A DNA stretch of 64,000 nucleotides from an uncultured Euryhalocaulis sp. GTDB lineage: Bacteria; Pseudomonadota; Alphaproteobacteria; Caulobacterales; Maricaulaceae. Below are positions 50,970-61,282 of this stretch, one piece after another. The notes beneath the pieces are model-generated. The model did no database searches, was not told the DNA's origin, and was given only the letters and a program-made list of their open reading frames with translations. Both the position numbers and the translations under genes were made by a program. How positions within the stretch are numbered: the stretch's first letter is position 1; each line of letters starts with the position of its first letter. The stretch is from contig CAJXKJ010000008.1 of NCBI GenBank assembly GCA_913055605.1, positions 1 to 64,000 of the forward strand, in the 5' to 3' direction.

Positions 50970-53690
50970 TCAGATCAGCAGGCTCGCCTCGTTCACCCCG
51001 GCGTTGAGCCGGTCCAGCCCGGCCTGAAGGTTGGCGAGCTGGGCGGTGAGATAGGCCGGCGCGGGGCCGGTCGGCTTGCGGTTCAGCAGCTCTTTCAGCG
51101 CCGGATCGGTGTGCAGCTCCCGATAGGCGCGGCGGATGGTGATCAGCGCCTTGTCCAGCGCCTCGCCGGCCGCCGTCGCCGAGGCCTTGCTTGCGATGGA
51201 GAGCGAGGACGGCACGCCCAGCGCATAGAGCGGCGGGGCGGCGGAGGCGCTCTCGTCGTCCTTGTCGGGGGTGTTGCGCACCGCGCCGGGCTCCAGCCCC
51301 AAAGCGGCCAGCGCGTCCTTGCCCTTGGCGCCGGCGAACAGCTCCACCACCGCGTCGCCGGTGGGCTTTATCTTGAGGTTGTCGCCCTTGCCGGAGCGGC
51401 CGACCTGGGCCTTGCCGTCCAGAACCAGCACCGCGTTGATCTTGAAGGTCAGGGACAGATAGGTCTCGTCCTTGCCGATGGTGATCTTCTTTTTCCGGCC
51501 GCCGTCGACGGCGACATAGAAATGGTCGCCGGTGCGCAGCGCCGTGCGCTGGGTCAGGCTGGCGCCGCCGCCATAATCCAGCGTGCCGCGCGGCAGGCCG
51601 AACGCGTCCAGCACGCTGTCGCCGCCCGGATCGATGGCGATCGAGTAGGCCTCCGACAGGCCAGCGCGGCCGGAAATCTGGGTCGTCCAGGCGACAGAGC
51701 CGTCGGCGCCGTCCAGCTTGGCGGCGAAGGTGTTGCGGTCCCCGACCAGATCGTTCGCGCCGGGCAGCGTGCCGGTGGTCCGCCCGGTCAGATAGACCGC
51801 GCCGCCATCGACCACGATGTCGCGCGCGCCCTCGTCGGAATCGCTGCCGAGGAAGGTCGTATAGGCCTCGCTGGCCGAGGCGCCGGCGTCGTCCAGCCGG
51901 ATCAGGAACACGTCCTTGCCACCGGCGTGCCCGGCGTACGAGCCGGCGAGCGCGGAGCCCGCCCCGGCGCCGCCGGTCAGATAGATCGCGCCGCCGTCCA
52001 CGGCGACGCCCGCCAGCTCCCCGCCGTCCATCGCGCCCAGATCGTGCGTCCAGACCGCCGCGGAGGTTCCGTCGGCGGGCGAATATTTGCTGAGCCGCCC
52101 GGCGCCGTCCTCCATGCTGGCCACCAGCAGGGAGCCGTCGCCGGCCACCGCGACGCCGGTGACGCGGTCGGCCTCCGCCCCGCCGATCTGGCGCGTCCAC
52201 AGATGCGCGCCGTCCGCATCCAGCGCCCGGACGAAGCCGTCCTTGCCGCCATTCGACGCCGCGCCCAGCGTGCCCGCCGTGACCCCGCCGATATAGATTT
52301 CGCCCGAGGCGCCGAGCGCGACGGAGGACGGGGCGTCGTCCTGCCCCGTGCCGAAGCGCTGCATCCACAGCTCCGCGCCGAGGGCGGAATATTTGGCGAC
52401 GAAGCCGTCCGTGCCGCCCTTTTCGATCGTGTCGCCGAGCGCGCCCTCGATCTTTCCGGTCAGGACGACGCTGCCGTCGGAATCCACGGCGAGGTCCGCG
52501 GCGGCGGCGGTGTCCGCCGCGCCCAGCACGCGCGACCAGATCTGCCGCCCGGTGGAGTCGTATTTCAGCAGGACAAGGTCGGTCTCGCCCTTCAGCGCCG
52601 CGCCGCCCACCGTCCCGTCAGCCTCGGCCAGCATATAGAGCTCGCCGTTCGGGCCCACGGCGGTGGCCTTGGTGCGCAGGATGCCGGGATTGGTGACGTC
52701 CTCGCCCTTGTCGTTCTGGGTGGTGACGGGGTCGGCCTCGACCCGGCGGATATACTGGATGTCCGGGGCGCCGGCGCCGAGCGCGTTCAGCTTGGACAGC
52801 TGGCCGGCCGCGACGTCCGCCCCGCCGCTGACCCCGGCGACATAGAGCGAGGGCGCGCCGGCGGGGGCGGAGAAGGTGAGCTTTTCCGTCGAGACGCCGG
52901 TGATCTTGAAGCCGAACTGGGAGCCGGGAATGATTCCGTTCTCGTCCTTCTCCCCGATCTTCACGCGGGAAAAGCGGCTGACGATGCCCGCGGCCTCCAG
53001 CTTGCCGTTGATATAGTCCGCCACGTTATCGAGCGTGCGCGGCGTGCCGCCCATTTCCGACAGGTCGATGGAGACCGGCGTGGCGATCCCGTTCTTCAGG
53101 GCGCTGATGGTGAACGCAGCGGCGCCGGCGAAGGCGTCGACCTCCGCATCGAACGCGCCGTCATGGATGGCGGGGGTGACGTATTCGCTGACCCCGCGGG
53201 CGATCTTCACCGCGCTTTCGGCGACCGAGCGCGATTCGCCGCGCGCCAGAGACAGCGTCTCCAGATCCAGCGCGCCGAACGCCTTCTCGAACTGGGCCAT
53301 GCCTTCCTGAAAGCGGCGCTCCAGAAAAGTGCGGCGGATGTCGGTGGTCGATTCGTCGGCGGCCTCGTCGGCCAGCGCATAGAGCCGCTTCAGCCCCTGG
53401 TGCAGGGAAAAGAGCGCCTTGCTGTCGTCCGAGGCGCCTTTCAGCGTCTTGAACTCCGAATCCTTGAAGAAGACCCCGTCGGCCAGGACGCTGCGCGCCA
53501 GCACGTCCAGGCCCAGCGGCTTGGCCTTTACGTCCCAGGGCGGGATCACCCCGGCGTCCGCGGTACCGGCCTTCGCCGCGGCCGAGGCCGTGGACGCGGC
53601 GAGCGGCAGCGAGCGCGTGGCGGCCTGGGCGCTTTTGGCGCTGTACCACCCCGACAGCAGATCGGCCGAGAATCCGATGATGGGCTCCAT
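50970..53690 (-). CDS. FlaEY-like protein with beta-propeller (SBBP-type) repeats
   Basis: A 906-residue acidic protein. The N-terminal ~250 residues include DLSEMGGTPRTLDNVADYIN followed by GKLEAAGIVSRFSR, a segment I recall from Caulobacter FlaEY. Residues ~330-700 are repeated propeller-like units with a DGFVAKYSALGAELW / DVFLIRLDDAG pattern, as in SBBP repeats. The C-terminus is helical with ITIRRAYRELHTDP. No classical signal peptide is visible. FlaEY proteins are linked to flagellar function in Caulobacter, where the role is poorly defined; no other flagellar gene is in this window. Confidence 0.6.
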   Translation of the reverse strand: MEPIIGFSADLLSGWYSAKSAQAATRSLPLAASTASAAAKAGTADAGVIPPWDVKAKPLGLDVLARSVLADGVFFKDSEFKTLKGASDDSKALFSLHQGLKRLYALADEAADESTTDIRRTFLERRFQEGMAQFEKAFGALDLETLSLARGESRSVAESAVKIARGVSEYVTPAIHDGAFDAEVDAFAGAAAFTISALKNGIATPVSIDLSEMGGTPRTLDNVADYINGKLEAAGIVSRFSRVKIGEKDENGIIPGSQFGFKITGVSTEKLTFSAPAGAPSLYVAGVSGGADVAAGQLSKLNALGAGAPDIQYIRRVEADPVTTQNDKGEDVTNPGILRTKATAVGPNGELYMLAEADGTVGGAALKGETDLVLLKYDSTGRQIWSRVLGAADTAAAADLAVDSDGSVVLTGKIEGALGDTIEKGGTDGFVAKYSALGAELWMQRFGTGQDDAPSSVALGASGEIYIGGVTAGTLGAASNGGKDGFVRALDADGAHLWTRQIGGAEADRVTGVAVAGDGSLLVASMEDGAGRLSKYSPADGTSAAVWTHDLGAMDGGELAGVAVDGGAIYLTGGAGAGSALAGSYAGHAGGKDVFLIRLDDAGASASEAYTTFLGSDSDEGARDIVVDGGAVYLTGRTTGTLPGANDLVGDRNTFAAKLDGADGSVAWTTQISGRAGLSEAYSIAIDPGGDSVLDAFGLPRGTLDYGGGASLTQRTALRTGDHFYVAVDGGRKKKITIGKDETYLSLTFKINAVLVLDGKAQVGRSGKGDNLKIKPTGDAVVELFAGAKGKDALAALGLEPGAVRNTPDKDDESASAAPPLYALGVPSSLSIASKASATAAGEALDKALITIRRAYRELHTDPALKELLNRKPTGPAPAYLTAQLANLQAGLDRLNAGVNEASLLI

Positions 53691-53739
53691 CGCCCCACGC
53701 TACGCACAAAGATTTAAAGCCGATTAAGCACGATTGGCC

Positions 53740-55405
<1,666 letters not shown>

Positions 55406-55416
<11 letters not shown>

Positions 55417-55735
55417 CGGACGAATCCTCGAATCCCGGTGGCTCGCCTTCGAACGAAGCCGCGAGAAACTTTTCAATGAATTGATCCTCAGAGTTTACCG
55501 GATCGGCGCCGCCGACGGTCGCGTTTTCTTCACCCTCGGAGACTTGTCCACAACCGCTTTCGAGCGGCTCGACACGGAAGCCGAAATCGATGAAGGCGAC
55601 GATGAGATTCCAGAGTTCCTGGAGAACGATTTGCCGCTCCTCCGGCGACAGGTCCGTATCGGCGAGCAGGTGATCGTAACGCTCGACGTCGATGGTGATG
55701 AGAGGCGCAGCCTGGCGTATGTAGCGTTTTCTCAT
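55406..55735 (-). CDS. Small element protein preceding the serine recombinase
   Basis: A 109-residue acidic protein: MRKRYIRQAAPLITIDVERY, then LSPEERQIVLQELWNLIVAF, and an acidic low-complexity tail with GQVSEGEENATVGG. No membrane segment. It overlaps the recombinase start by 11 bases, so translation is coupled. Small acidic partners are common before serine integrases and may act as excision factors or regulators, but this one has no recognised domain. Confidence 0.65.
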
Positions 55736-55836
55736 CTCACTCACGTCTTGTCCTGCTTCGCCTTTTCTCCGTTGCAGCCAGAAACAATATAGGAATAATA
55801 TCCTATACCGGCCCACAACTCAAGAAGAACCTTGCC

Positions 55837-56181
55837 TTATCTGTCACGGCCGCGGTCGGTGCGGGTCCCGCGCTGCCGCCGTCCGCGGAAATTCTTTCGG
55901 CGGCCCTCCGGACTGTCCTTTTCCACCTCGGGAGCTTGGTCCGGACCGGGTTCGCGGCGTAGTTCGTTGGTGCGCGCGTACGCCGTGCGGGCCAGTTCGG
56001 AGACCTTCAGCAGGTCCGGGCCGGAGAAGCTGTTGCTGTCCCGGTAGTCGCCCTTTTCGTCGCGATAGGTGCGGGCGAAGGAGGTGCTGAAAAACGCCCC
56101 GTCCTCGCTCTCTCGCTTCCAGATCGTCGCCTTTACATTGCCATCGCGGATCGTGTCCGCCGGGGGATTGCGTTCGCTCAT
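55837..56181 (-). CDS. Conserved element protein of unknown function
   Basis: A 114-residue protein. The first ~65 residues form a small beta-rich domain (GNVKATIWKRESEDGAFFST, then FARTYRDEKGDYRDSNSFSG) and a helix LLKVSELARTAYARTNELR. The C-terminal third is Arg/Gln-rich and probably binds nucleic acid. Related short proteins are frequent on alphaproteobacterial plasmids and integrative elements. Start ATG at 56181 follows AGGAAGAC. Confidence 0.7.
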   Translation of the reverse strand: MSERNPPADTIRDGNVKATIWKRESEDGAFFSTSFARTYRDEKGDYRDSNSFSGPDLLKVSELARTAYARTNELRREPGPDQAPEVEKDSPEGRRKNFRGRRQRGTRTDRGRDR

Positions 56182-56208
56182 GATCGTCTTCCTTTCCATT
56201 GCTGACCT

Positions 56209-56565
56209 TCACCGGCTGCGCGTGCGGTCGCGCTCGCGCATCTGTCTCTGACGCTTGGCGATGAACTCGGCGCGGCGAACCCCACGCGGCTTCTCGACTG
56301 CGCCTTCGCGTTCGGCCTGCCACTGCGCATCGAACGCCGCGCGGTCGGGACCGCGCGAGAGCGCCGGGCCGGGCCGCAGGACGGGCGTGGGCCTGCTGCG
56401 CTTCACCATGAAGGAATCGCGGCGCTCGGCTTCTGATCGATTCAGATCGTCGAGCTGAGCAGCAATCAGCGGGTCGCGGTTGCGGTCGAACTCCCGCCGC
56501 ACGTCCGGCGCGGAATCCATGAAACCGGGACGCGAACCGAGAATGGGTGACTTCGGAACGCTCAC
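56209..56565 (-). CDS. Basic element protein coupled to the VirD4-like gene
   Basis: A 118-residue Arg-rich, probably unstructured protein beginning VSVPKSPILGSRPGFMDSAP and containing EFDRNRDPLIAAQLDDLNRS and AEFIAKRQRQMRERDRTRSR at the end. The GTG start overlaps the TGA stop of the coupling-protein gene (GTGA), so the two are translated together. Function unknown; its basic nature suggests contact with DNA or with the coupling protein. Confidence 0.6.
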   Translation of the reverse strand: MSVPKSPILGSRPGFMDSAPDVRREFDRNRDPLIAAQLDDLNRSEAERRDSFMVKRSRPTPVLRPGPALSRGPDRAAFDAQWQAEREGAVEKPRGVRRAEFIAKRQRQMRERDRTRSR

Positions 56566-58178
56566 GGCCGGAAGCCTTCGATGTAGGACCACATGCCATC
56601 CGCATATTGCGGCAGGTGCGCGTGGTGCGGCGGCACGGGTTCGGTGATGACACGCCGCCACGCATGACCGAGGCGCGTCCTGATCCGCACAGCGTCCTGC
56701 CGACCGGCGACGTAAGGGTTGGGGTGGAAACGCCCGGCCATGAACCGTTCATCAAAGAACGGTCTGCGGTCGGCATAGATCGGGTGCTCCAAGCCGTCGG
56801 CGAACACGAGCGCGTACCTACCGCTCATGTTCAGCACTTCATCCGGGGTGCGCAGCCAGCGGTGCGATTTGGTGCGCTGCTCCGCCGCCTGCGCGTGATG
56901 CGCAGCACGAAGACCGGCGGCCACCGGGTCTTCACCCTCCAGTAGCGCCAGCAACGTTTGTTGTTGGGCAAGGCGGCTGCGCGATTGCGCGAGCGTGTCG
57001 TCATATTGGAGCGTCTGTGCGCCCAGCATCCGCGAATAGGTGCTCGCCGAGTCCAGATCTCTAATGGCGAAGGCGACACGAACCGCCGCGCTGGCGGTGA
57101 CGATATTGTCCGCATCCGGCCCCAGCGCTTTCATCTGGTGTAGGCTCTGGAACACCGCCACCGGGCGTACGCCGATCCCCGCGCCATAGGTGAAGAGCTT
57201 CACCAGCAGGGGGAACGCGCCGAGCTGGGCGCACTCGTCCAATATCCAGGTCTGGCGCGGGGCCTGCGCCGCGCGGGATTTGTAGATCATCGCGCCGACC
57301 AGCATGGCTTTGATGATCGGCCCCCATGCCTGCACGAACTCGGCGGGTGGCATGAGGTAGAGGTGGTACGTCCGCCCGCGCTCGCACAACTCCGAGAGCG
57401 AAAAGTCGAATGGCGGGGAGACCGAATCCATCAGGACCGGATCGGAGAGCGGAGCGAACGCCTTGAACAGCTCGCCCATGATGCCGCGAAAGCCGCCGCC
57501 CTCGCTCTCGCGCGAGGCGGCGATCTCCTCTTCGACGCGGCGCACGGATTGGTGGACGCTTTCGCTTATCTCGAATGCGAAATCGAGCCAGGCCTGTCCG
57601 CCGCCCATGATGAGGTTCACCGCCCAGTAGAGGCGCGGCAGCGTCAGCACCCCGTCCATCTCGACGACGGTCAGGATCAGAGCCTCCAGCAGTTCGCGCG
57701 CGCGGGATTCGAAGAAGACCGCCTGCGGCGCGCCGGTGTGCGGGATCATATTCTCCGCCAGCACCTTCACGTCGGAGATCAGCGTCGGGCTATCCTTGCG
57801 AACATAATCGACCGGGTTGATGCGGTTGGCGGGAAGCCCGTGCAGGCGGCACGGGTTCCAGTAGATGCAGGATTTTCCGGCCGGGACCTGGTTGCGGCTG
57901 ATCGCCGCCAGCTCGCCTTTCATATCGAGGATCAGGGCGCTCAGATCGTGAATGCCGGTGCAGACATTATAGGCAAGCAGATCGCGCAGCTTGCCGCCGC
58001 GCGCGCCCGCCGTGATCAGGACGCCGCCGGGTCCGTTCCACAGCAGCGGGCGCTCGCCCATAAAGGCGAGCAGCAGTGAGTCTGGCGTGCGCGTGAACAT
58101 CCCGGCGCGCTCAGCATCTGTCGCGCTGGAGAACCCGGCGCTCCCGAACCTGAAATGCTCATTGTGCTCGAAGGGCAT
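56562..58178 (-). CDS. VirD4/TraG-type coupling protein
   Basis: A 538-residue ATPase-like protein. The C-terminal RecA-like half is clear: WILDECAQLGAFPLLVKLFT with Walker B Asp-Glu, then RPVAVFQSLHQMKALG, typical of the TraG/VirD4 family that brings DNA to a type IV channel. The Walker A position reads ITAGARGGKLRDLL: the Lys is present but the following Ser/Thr is replaced by Leu. No N-terminal membrane segments are seen, unlike classical VirD4; the two small membrane proteins just upstream may supply them. Start ATG at 58178. Confidence 0.82.
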   Translation of the reverse strand: MPFEHNEHFRFGSAGFSSATDAERAGMFTRTPDSLLLAFMGERPLLWNGPGGVLITAGARGGKLRDLLAYNVCTGIHDLSALILDMKGELAAISRNQVPAGKSCIYWNPCRLHGLPANRINPVDYVRKDSPTLISDVKVLAENMIPHTGAPQAVFFESRARELLEALILTVVEMDGVLTLPRLYWAVNLIMGGGQAWLDFAFEISESVHQSVRRVEEEIAASRESEGGGFRGIMGELFKAFAPLSDPVLMDSVSPPFDFSLSELCERGRTYHLYLMPPAEFVQAWGPIIKAMLVGAMIYKSRAAQAPRQTWILDECAQLGAFPLLVKLFTYGAGIGVRPVAVFQSLHQMKALGPDADNIVTASAAVRVAFAIRDLDSASTYSRMLGAQTLQYDDTLAQSRSRLAQQQTLLALLEGEDPVAAGLRAAHHAQAAEQRTKSHRWLRTPDEVLNMSGRYALVFADGLEHPIYADRRPFFDERFMAGRFHPNPYVAGRQDAVRIRTRLGHAWRRVITEPVPPHHAHLPQYADGMWSYIEGFRP

Positions 58179-58254
58179 GGCATTATTCCCGGATATTCAA
58201 TGAGGGTGCGCCGGGCGGCGGAGGGGAAGAACGCCGCCCGGCGCGTCTCCCCGG

Positions 58255-58383
58255 TCAGCCGCCGATGGCGGACAGGGCGACCAGGATGACGAAGAGCACG
58301 AACACCGCGCCGCCGACCGCGCCCCAGTCGATCTCGGTGCGATAGGCGTGGGCCGAACCGAGCCATCTCTTCTTGGTGAACAT
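58255..58383 (-). CDS. 42-residue single-pass membrane protein
   Basis: A very short gene. An N-terminal polar part (FTKKRWLGSAHAYRTEIDWG) is followed by one hydrophobic helix (AVFVLFVILVALSAIGG). A clear AAAGGAG lies nine bases before the ATG at 58383, which supports translation. It sits between the coupling-protein gene and another small membrane protein in the same direction. Confidence 0.6.
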   Translation of the reverse strand: MFTKKRWLGSAHAYRTEIDWGAVGGAVFVLFVILVALSAIGG

Positions 58384-58415
58384 GACGCGCACTCCTTTGC
58401 TGCTTGGTTGGGGGT

Positions 58416-58706
58416 TCAGAGGAAGCGTTTGACCAGCGTGACGAAGCCGCCCGTCGCGGCGGTCTTGATCGCGAGGTTGAAGCTCAAGAAAAGCGCCGCC
58501 ATCACGATGACCCGCCACAGGGGATCGATGATGGAAGTGAGGAAGCCGTAGTTGGCGTCCGCGAACGACCACACCGCATCGACGCTGGCCGAATACAGAA
58601 GCGGCGAGACGAAGAAGGTGATGAGCGCCGCCGCCAGCAGGCAAAGCCAGTTGATCGAGCGTTCGAGGAAGCTGGGCTTGCCCTTCGCAAGGGTGTTGGC
58701 GTTCAT
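58416..58706 (-). CDS. Small multi-pass membrane protein of the element
   Basis: A 96-residue protein with two or three hydrophobic helices (INWLCLLAAALITFFVSPLL; VIVMAALFLSFNLAIKTAA). ATG at 58706 follows GGAGCGG. Together with the 42-residue protein it could anchor the membrane-less VirD4-like protein, which is inference from order. No named family recognised. Confidence 0.65.
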   Translation of the reverse strand: MNANTLAKGKPSFLERSINWLCLLAAALITFFVSPLLYSASVDAVWSFADANYGFLTSIIDPLWRVIVMAALFLSFNLAIKTAATGGFVTLVKRFL

Positions 58707-58866
58707 GGTCCGCTCCGGTTGGTTGCGTCGAATGACGGGATGGAGCGCGACGGAGAGGATGCGCGCAACGCGGCCTAATCCGCTTTGGACGCAGATTGAC
58801 GGGGCGTCTCCCTAAGCCTCTGAATCCACCCCGCTTTGTACTTCGCCCGACTTTTCGGAAAGAGCG

Positions 58867-59508
58867 ATGGCTGCGCCGCCCAGACACCGGCTCCGCAAAG
58901 GGTCCAAGCTCGACGACGCGACGCTCGCCGCCATCGTGCTGGCGTTCTGCTATTCGCTGCCGGTGGATTCCTGCGCCGCAAAGGTCGGAGCGTCGCGCAA
59001 ACGCGTGCGCGAAATCTATCTCGCCATCCGAGACCGGCTGACGGCTGCGCGGTTCGCCCGCTGGCACCGCGCCAATGCGCTGCTGCCGCGCATCGCCGAT
59101 CCCGAAAAACTGATCCTGGTAAAATCCGCGTTCTTCGACGTGCTGGAGCGCTGCTACGCGAACGAGTCCTGCTTCAAGAATTTCGCCGCCGGAAATCGCA
59201 AGACGCGCATCTGTCAGTCATGCCCGGTCCCGGCGAAGATGACGGGCCGCAGGAGTGCGATGGAGGCGGTGGGCGCAATCGACGCCACGCGCTCGCTCTA
59301 CCGCGCCATCAAAATCCACGGCGAAGGCGGGATCGATCCTGTCCGGCTGTTCCGCCGTCGTTTCGTCCACATGGCGGTGGTCGCCTGCGCTGCGCAGCAC
59401 ACCAGAACGGTCGCGAACGGTTTGCCGGATTTCGCGGATGCTTCGGAATTGTCTCTGCGGTCGCTGTTCGAAGCCATCATCGCGGAATTATCCGAGCGCC
59501 CGCTCTGA
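58867..59508 (+). CDS. Unknown Cys-containing HTH-like element protein
   Basis: A 213-residue basic protein. The N-terminal part (KLDDATLAAIVLAFCYSLPV, then AAKVGASRKRVREIYLAIRD) reads as a helix-turn-helix like that of transposase or regulator N-termini. The middle has spaced Cys in ERCYANESCFKNF and RICQSCPVPAKM, a possible zinc site. The C-terminal half is helical. Divergent from the small membrane-protein gene. I do not recognise a family; a DNA-binding regulator or transposase-derived protein is possible. Confidence 0.6.
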   Translation: MAAPPRHRLRKGSKLDDATLAAIVLAFCYSLPVDSCAAKVGASRKRVREIYLAIRDRLTAARFARWHRANALLPRIADPEKLILVKSAFFDVLERCYANESCFKNFAAGNRKTRICQSCPVPAKMTGRRSAMEAVGAIDATRSLYRAIKIHGEGGIDPVRLFRRRFVHMAVVACAAQHTRTVANGLPDFADASELSLRSLFEAIIAELSERPL

Positions 59509-59586
59509 ATCCGGTTCCGGCCCCGACCGGGCTGACATATTCTAGGCATGGTCGAGAGCGCCCTAAGGGGATGAAGGGATGCGCCG

Positions 59587-60813
59587 ATGAAATTTCATGA
59601 GCCGCTTGGCGCGCCGGTAGTGCCGAACCCCGCCCGCTATATCGAGGTGACCGACGAGAAAGTCGAATATCGCACTTGGGGAAAAACGCGCTTTAGCACC
59701 CCGCTTAAGGACGTACGTGTGGTGTTCGATCCTCAGGGTGTGATGGGGGCGGTTGGAGGTTATGGCGAAGTCCAAGTATCGGAAAATTCACTCAAACTAG
59801 GCGTGATCACTCTCGTCGACGCCAAAGGTTTCTATGAGTATGTCCAAAAGCGGCAGACCGCCGTACGGAAAGATCAGCCCGCGGCAACGGCGGGTGCACA
59901 GGAGCAACGGGAAGCTACGCAACCTGTTGACTGCCGATTCAGTCGAAGCATCCTAATTCTCCCGCAGCTCGAGACGGGCATGCTTAGCGGATGGCTCTGG
60001 AGCCTGCCTGGGATTGTCGGACAGAACGGCATTGCGGGCGCGGGCGTATGGGTTAACCGGAACGATCCTCTTTGCTCTTGGCAAATCCGTCTTCCACGCT
60101 CCGCAGTTGGGAATGTTTCGATAAACAGCCCTGTTTCTGGCCTAGTTCTTGATCTCGGTCTATATCAAACGAAACTAGGCGGATGGTGTGCCATACTGTT
60201 GCCGGAAGGCGAGCCGGAACCCCTACCGCTAGGTACGATCTATTCCAATGTGCGGAAATTCGCCTGGCAACACCGAAACGATATCTATCGCGACGCCTAC
60301 CGGCGGGGGGCTGCCCCGGAATTGGACCGCCGACTAAAAAATGAGTTCGAGACGGCTATAAGCGCTTCCTATAGCTTCCGAGACATCGGAGACGGCTACA
60401 TAGATGGCTCGCCCACTCCCACGTGGGCAGAGAATTTTCCCAACATCATTCACGACAGACCGCAGCTTGCTCCGCTTCTGACACCGCTGATAAATCAGGG
60501 GGAACGTCGATCTGAAAGCAGTGACACTCAGCGAAGCGCAGTTGAGCCGCCCATATCAAATCAAACCCCGACTGAGCCAACTAAACCAGTTGCGGAGGAC
60601 CGCGACGCCGCACGCGATGAAGAAGTTCAGGCGCAGGATCAATGGGAGGACATAATCGCCGCAGCAACGCGCTTTGGGCTGGCGGCACGCTTCACAGAAC
60701 AGGAGCTTGAGGCCGCCTACCGTGCACGGCGCCTAGCATTATCAACAATTGCGCCTGAACAGATATCAGAGTGTGACAAAGACTATCAAATTTTATTGCG
60801 GTTTTCTGCCTAA
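59587..60813 (+). CDS. Unknown protein with PH-like N-terminus and degenerate J-like C-terminus
   Basis: A 408-residue cytoplasmic protein. Residues ~15-90 (YIEVTDEKVEYRTWGKTRFS, then VRVVFDPQGVM to KGFYEYVQKR) look like a bacterial PH/GRAM-type fold. The middle is a unique domain with WSLPGIVGQNGIAGAG and an IYRDAYRRGAAPELD helix. The last ~50 residues, AATRFGLAARFTEQELEAAY then RARRLALSTIAPEQ, resemble a J domain but lack the His-Pro-Asp triplet needed to stimulate DnaK. GAAGGGATG lies upstream of the ATG. No known function. Confidence 0.55.
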   Translation: MKFHEPLGAPVVPNPARYIEVTDEKVEYRTWGKTRFSTPLKDVRVVFDPQGVMGAVGGYGEVQVSENSLKLGVITLVDAKGFYEYVQKRQTAVRKDQPAATAGAQEQREATQPVDCRFSRSILILPQLETGMLSGWLWSLPGIVGQNGIAGAGVWVNRNDPLCSWQIRLPRSAVGNVSINSPVSGLVLDLGLYQTKLGGWCAILLPEGEPEPLPLGTIYSNVRKFAWQHRNDIYRDAYRRGAAPELDRRLKNEFETAISASYSFRDIGDGYIDGSPTPTWAENFPNIIHDRPQLAPLLTPLINQGERRSESSDTQRSAVEPPISNQTPTEPTKPVAEDRDAARDEEVQAQDQWEDIIAAATRFGLAARFTEQELEAAYRARRLALSTIAPEQISECDKDYQILLRFSA

Positions 60814-61163
60814 GGAAACCAGGCCAATGGAACAGGAAAATGAAATATATTCCCTTCAACTGGACGAACGCAGTCTGGCGTTTCGATTTTTAGACCGTAC
60901 TGAGTCTTCATGGCCTGAAGGTTCGCGCGCGCCTTTTCGTATTCCTGCATTTGCAAGGTTGATCGATATCTGAATTCCTGCGGCATGGTTAAATGGTGCA
61001 AGTATTCGCGCTGGTACGCTTTGTATATGTCAGTTTCGTTCAGTCCATATTTCACGCCGTCGCGATGGTCGATGAACACCGCAAGCGGCTCATCTGCCTT
61101 AGAAAAGCCTACCCGATCAAATTTCCTAACCAACCTCTCTGGATCGTACGTCACGTTACACAC
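60810..61163 (-). CDS. Unknown small protein, possibly leaderless
   Basis: A 117-residue soluble protein (VTYDPERLVRKFDRVGFSKA, then FIDHRDGVKYGLNETDIYKA, then QEFRYRSTLQMQEYEKARAN). It overlaps the end of the preceding convergent gene by four bases. The GTG start at 61163 has no ribosome site, but TATAAT lies six bases upstream, so the transcript could begin at the start codon itself. Codon use is less GC-biased than the chromosome. No family recognised. Confidence 0.5.
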   Translation of the reverse strand: MCNVTYDPERLVRKFDRVGFSKADEPLAVFIDHRDGVKYGLNETDIYKAYQREYLHHLTMPQEFRYRSTLQMQEYEKARANLQAMKTQYGLKIETPDCVRPVEGNIFHFPVPLAWFP

Positions 61164-61282
61164 AAAATTATTATAATATGTTTTTCATATTACCATAAAT
61201 GAGCCTACATTTCAAATATAGACTGAATTAAACATATATTTACCAAGATTTTCTATAATATAACCATACTTTCGAGGGCAGC
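61164..61282. promoter_or_regulatory. AT-rich divergent promoter region
   Basis: About 120 bases that are far richer in A+T than the rest of the window. On the minus strand TATAAT (61170-61175) serves the gene ending at 60810. On the plus strand TATAAT at 61254-61259 lies 24 bases before the GTG of the coiled-coil gene. No clear -35 boxes are seen. The composition would also suit a nucleoid-protein or silencing site. Confidence 0.45.
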
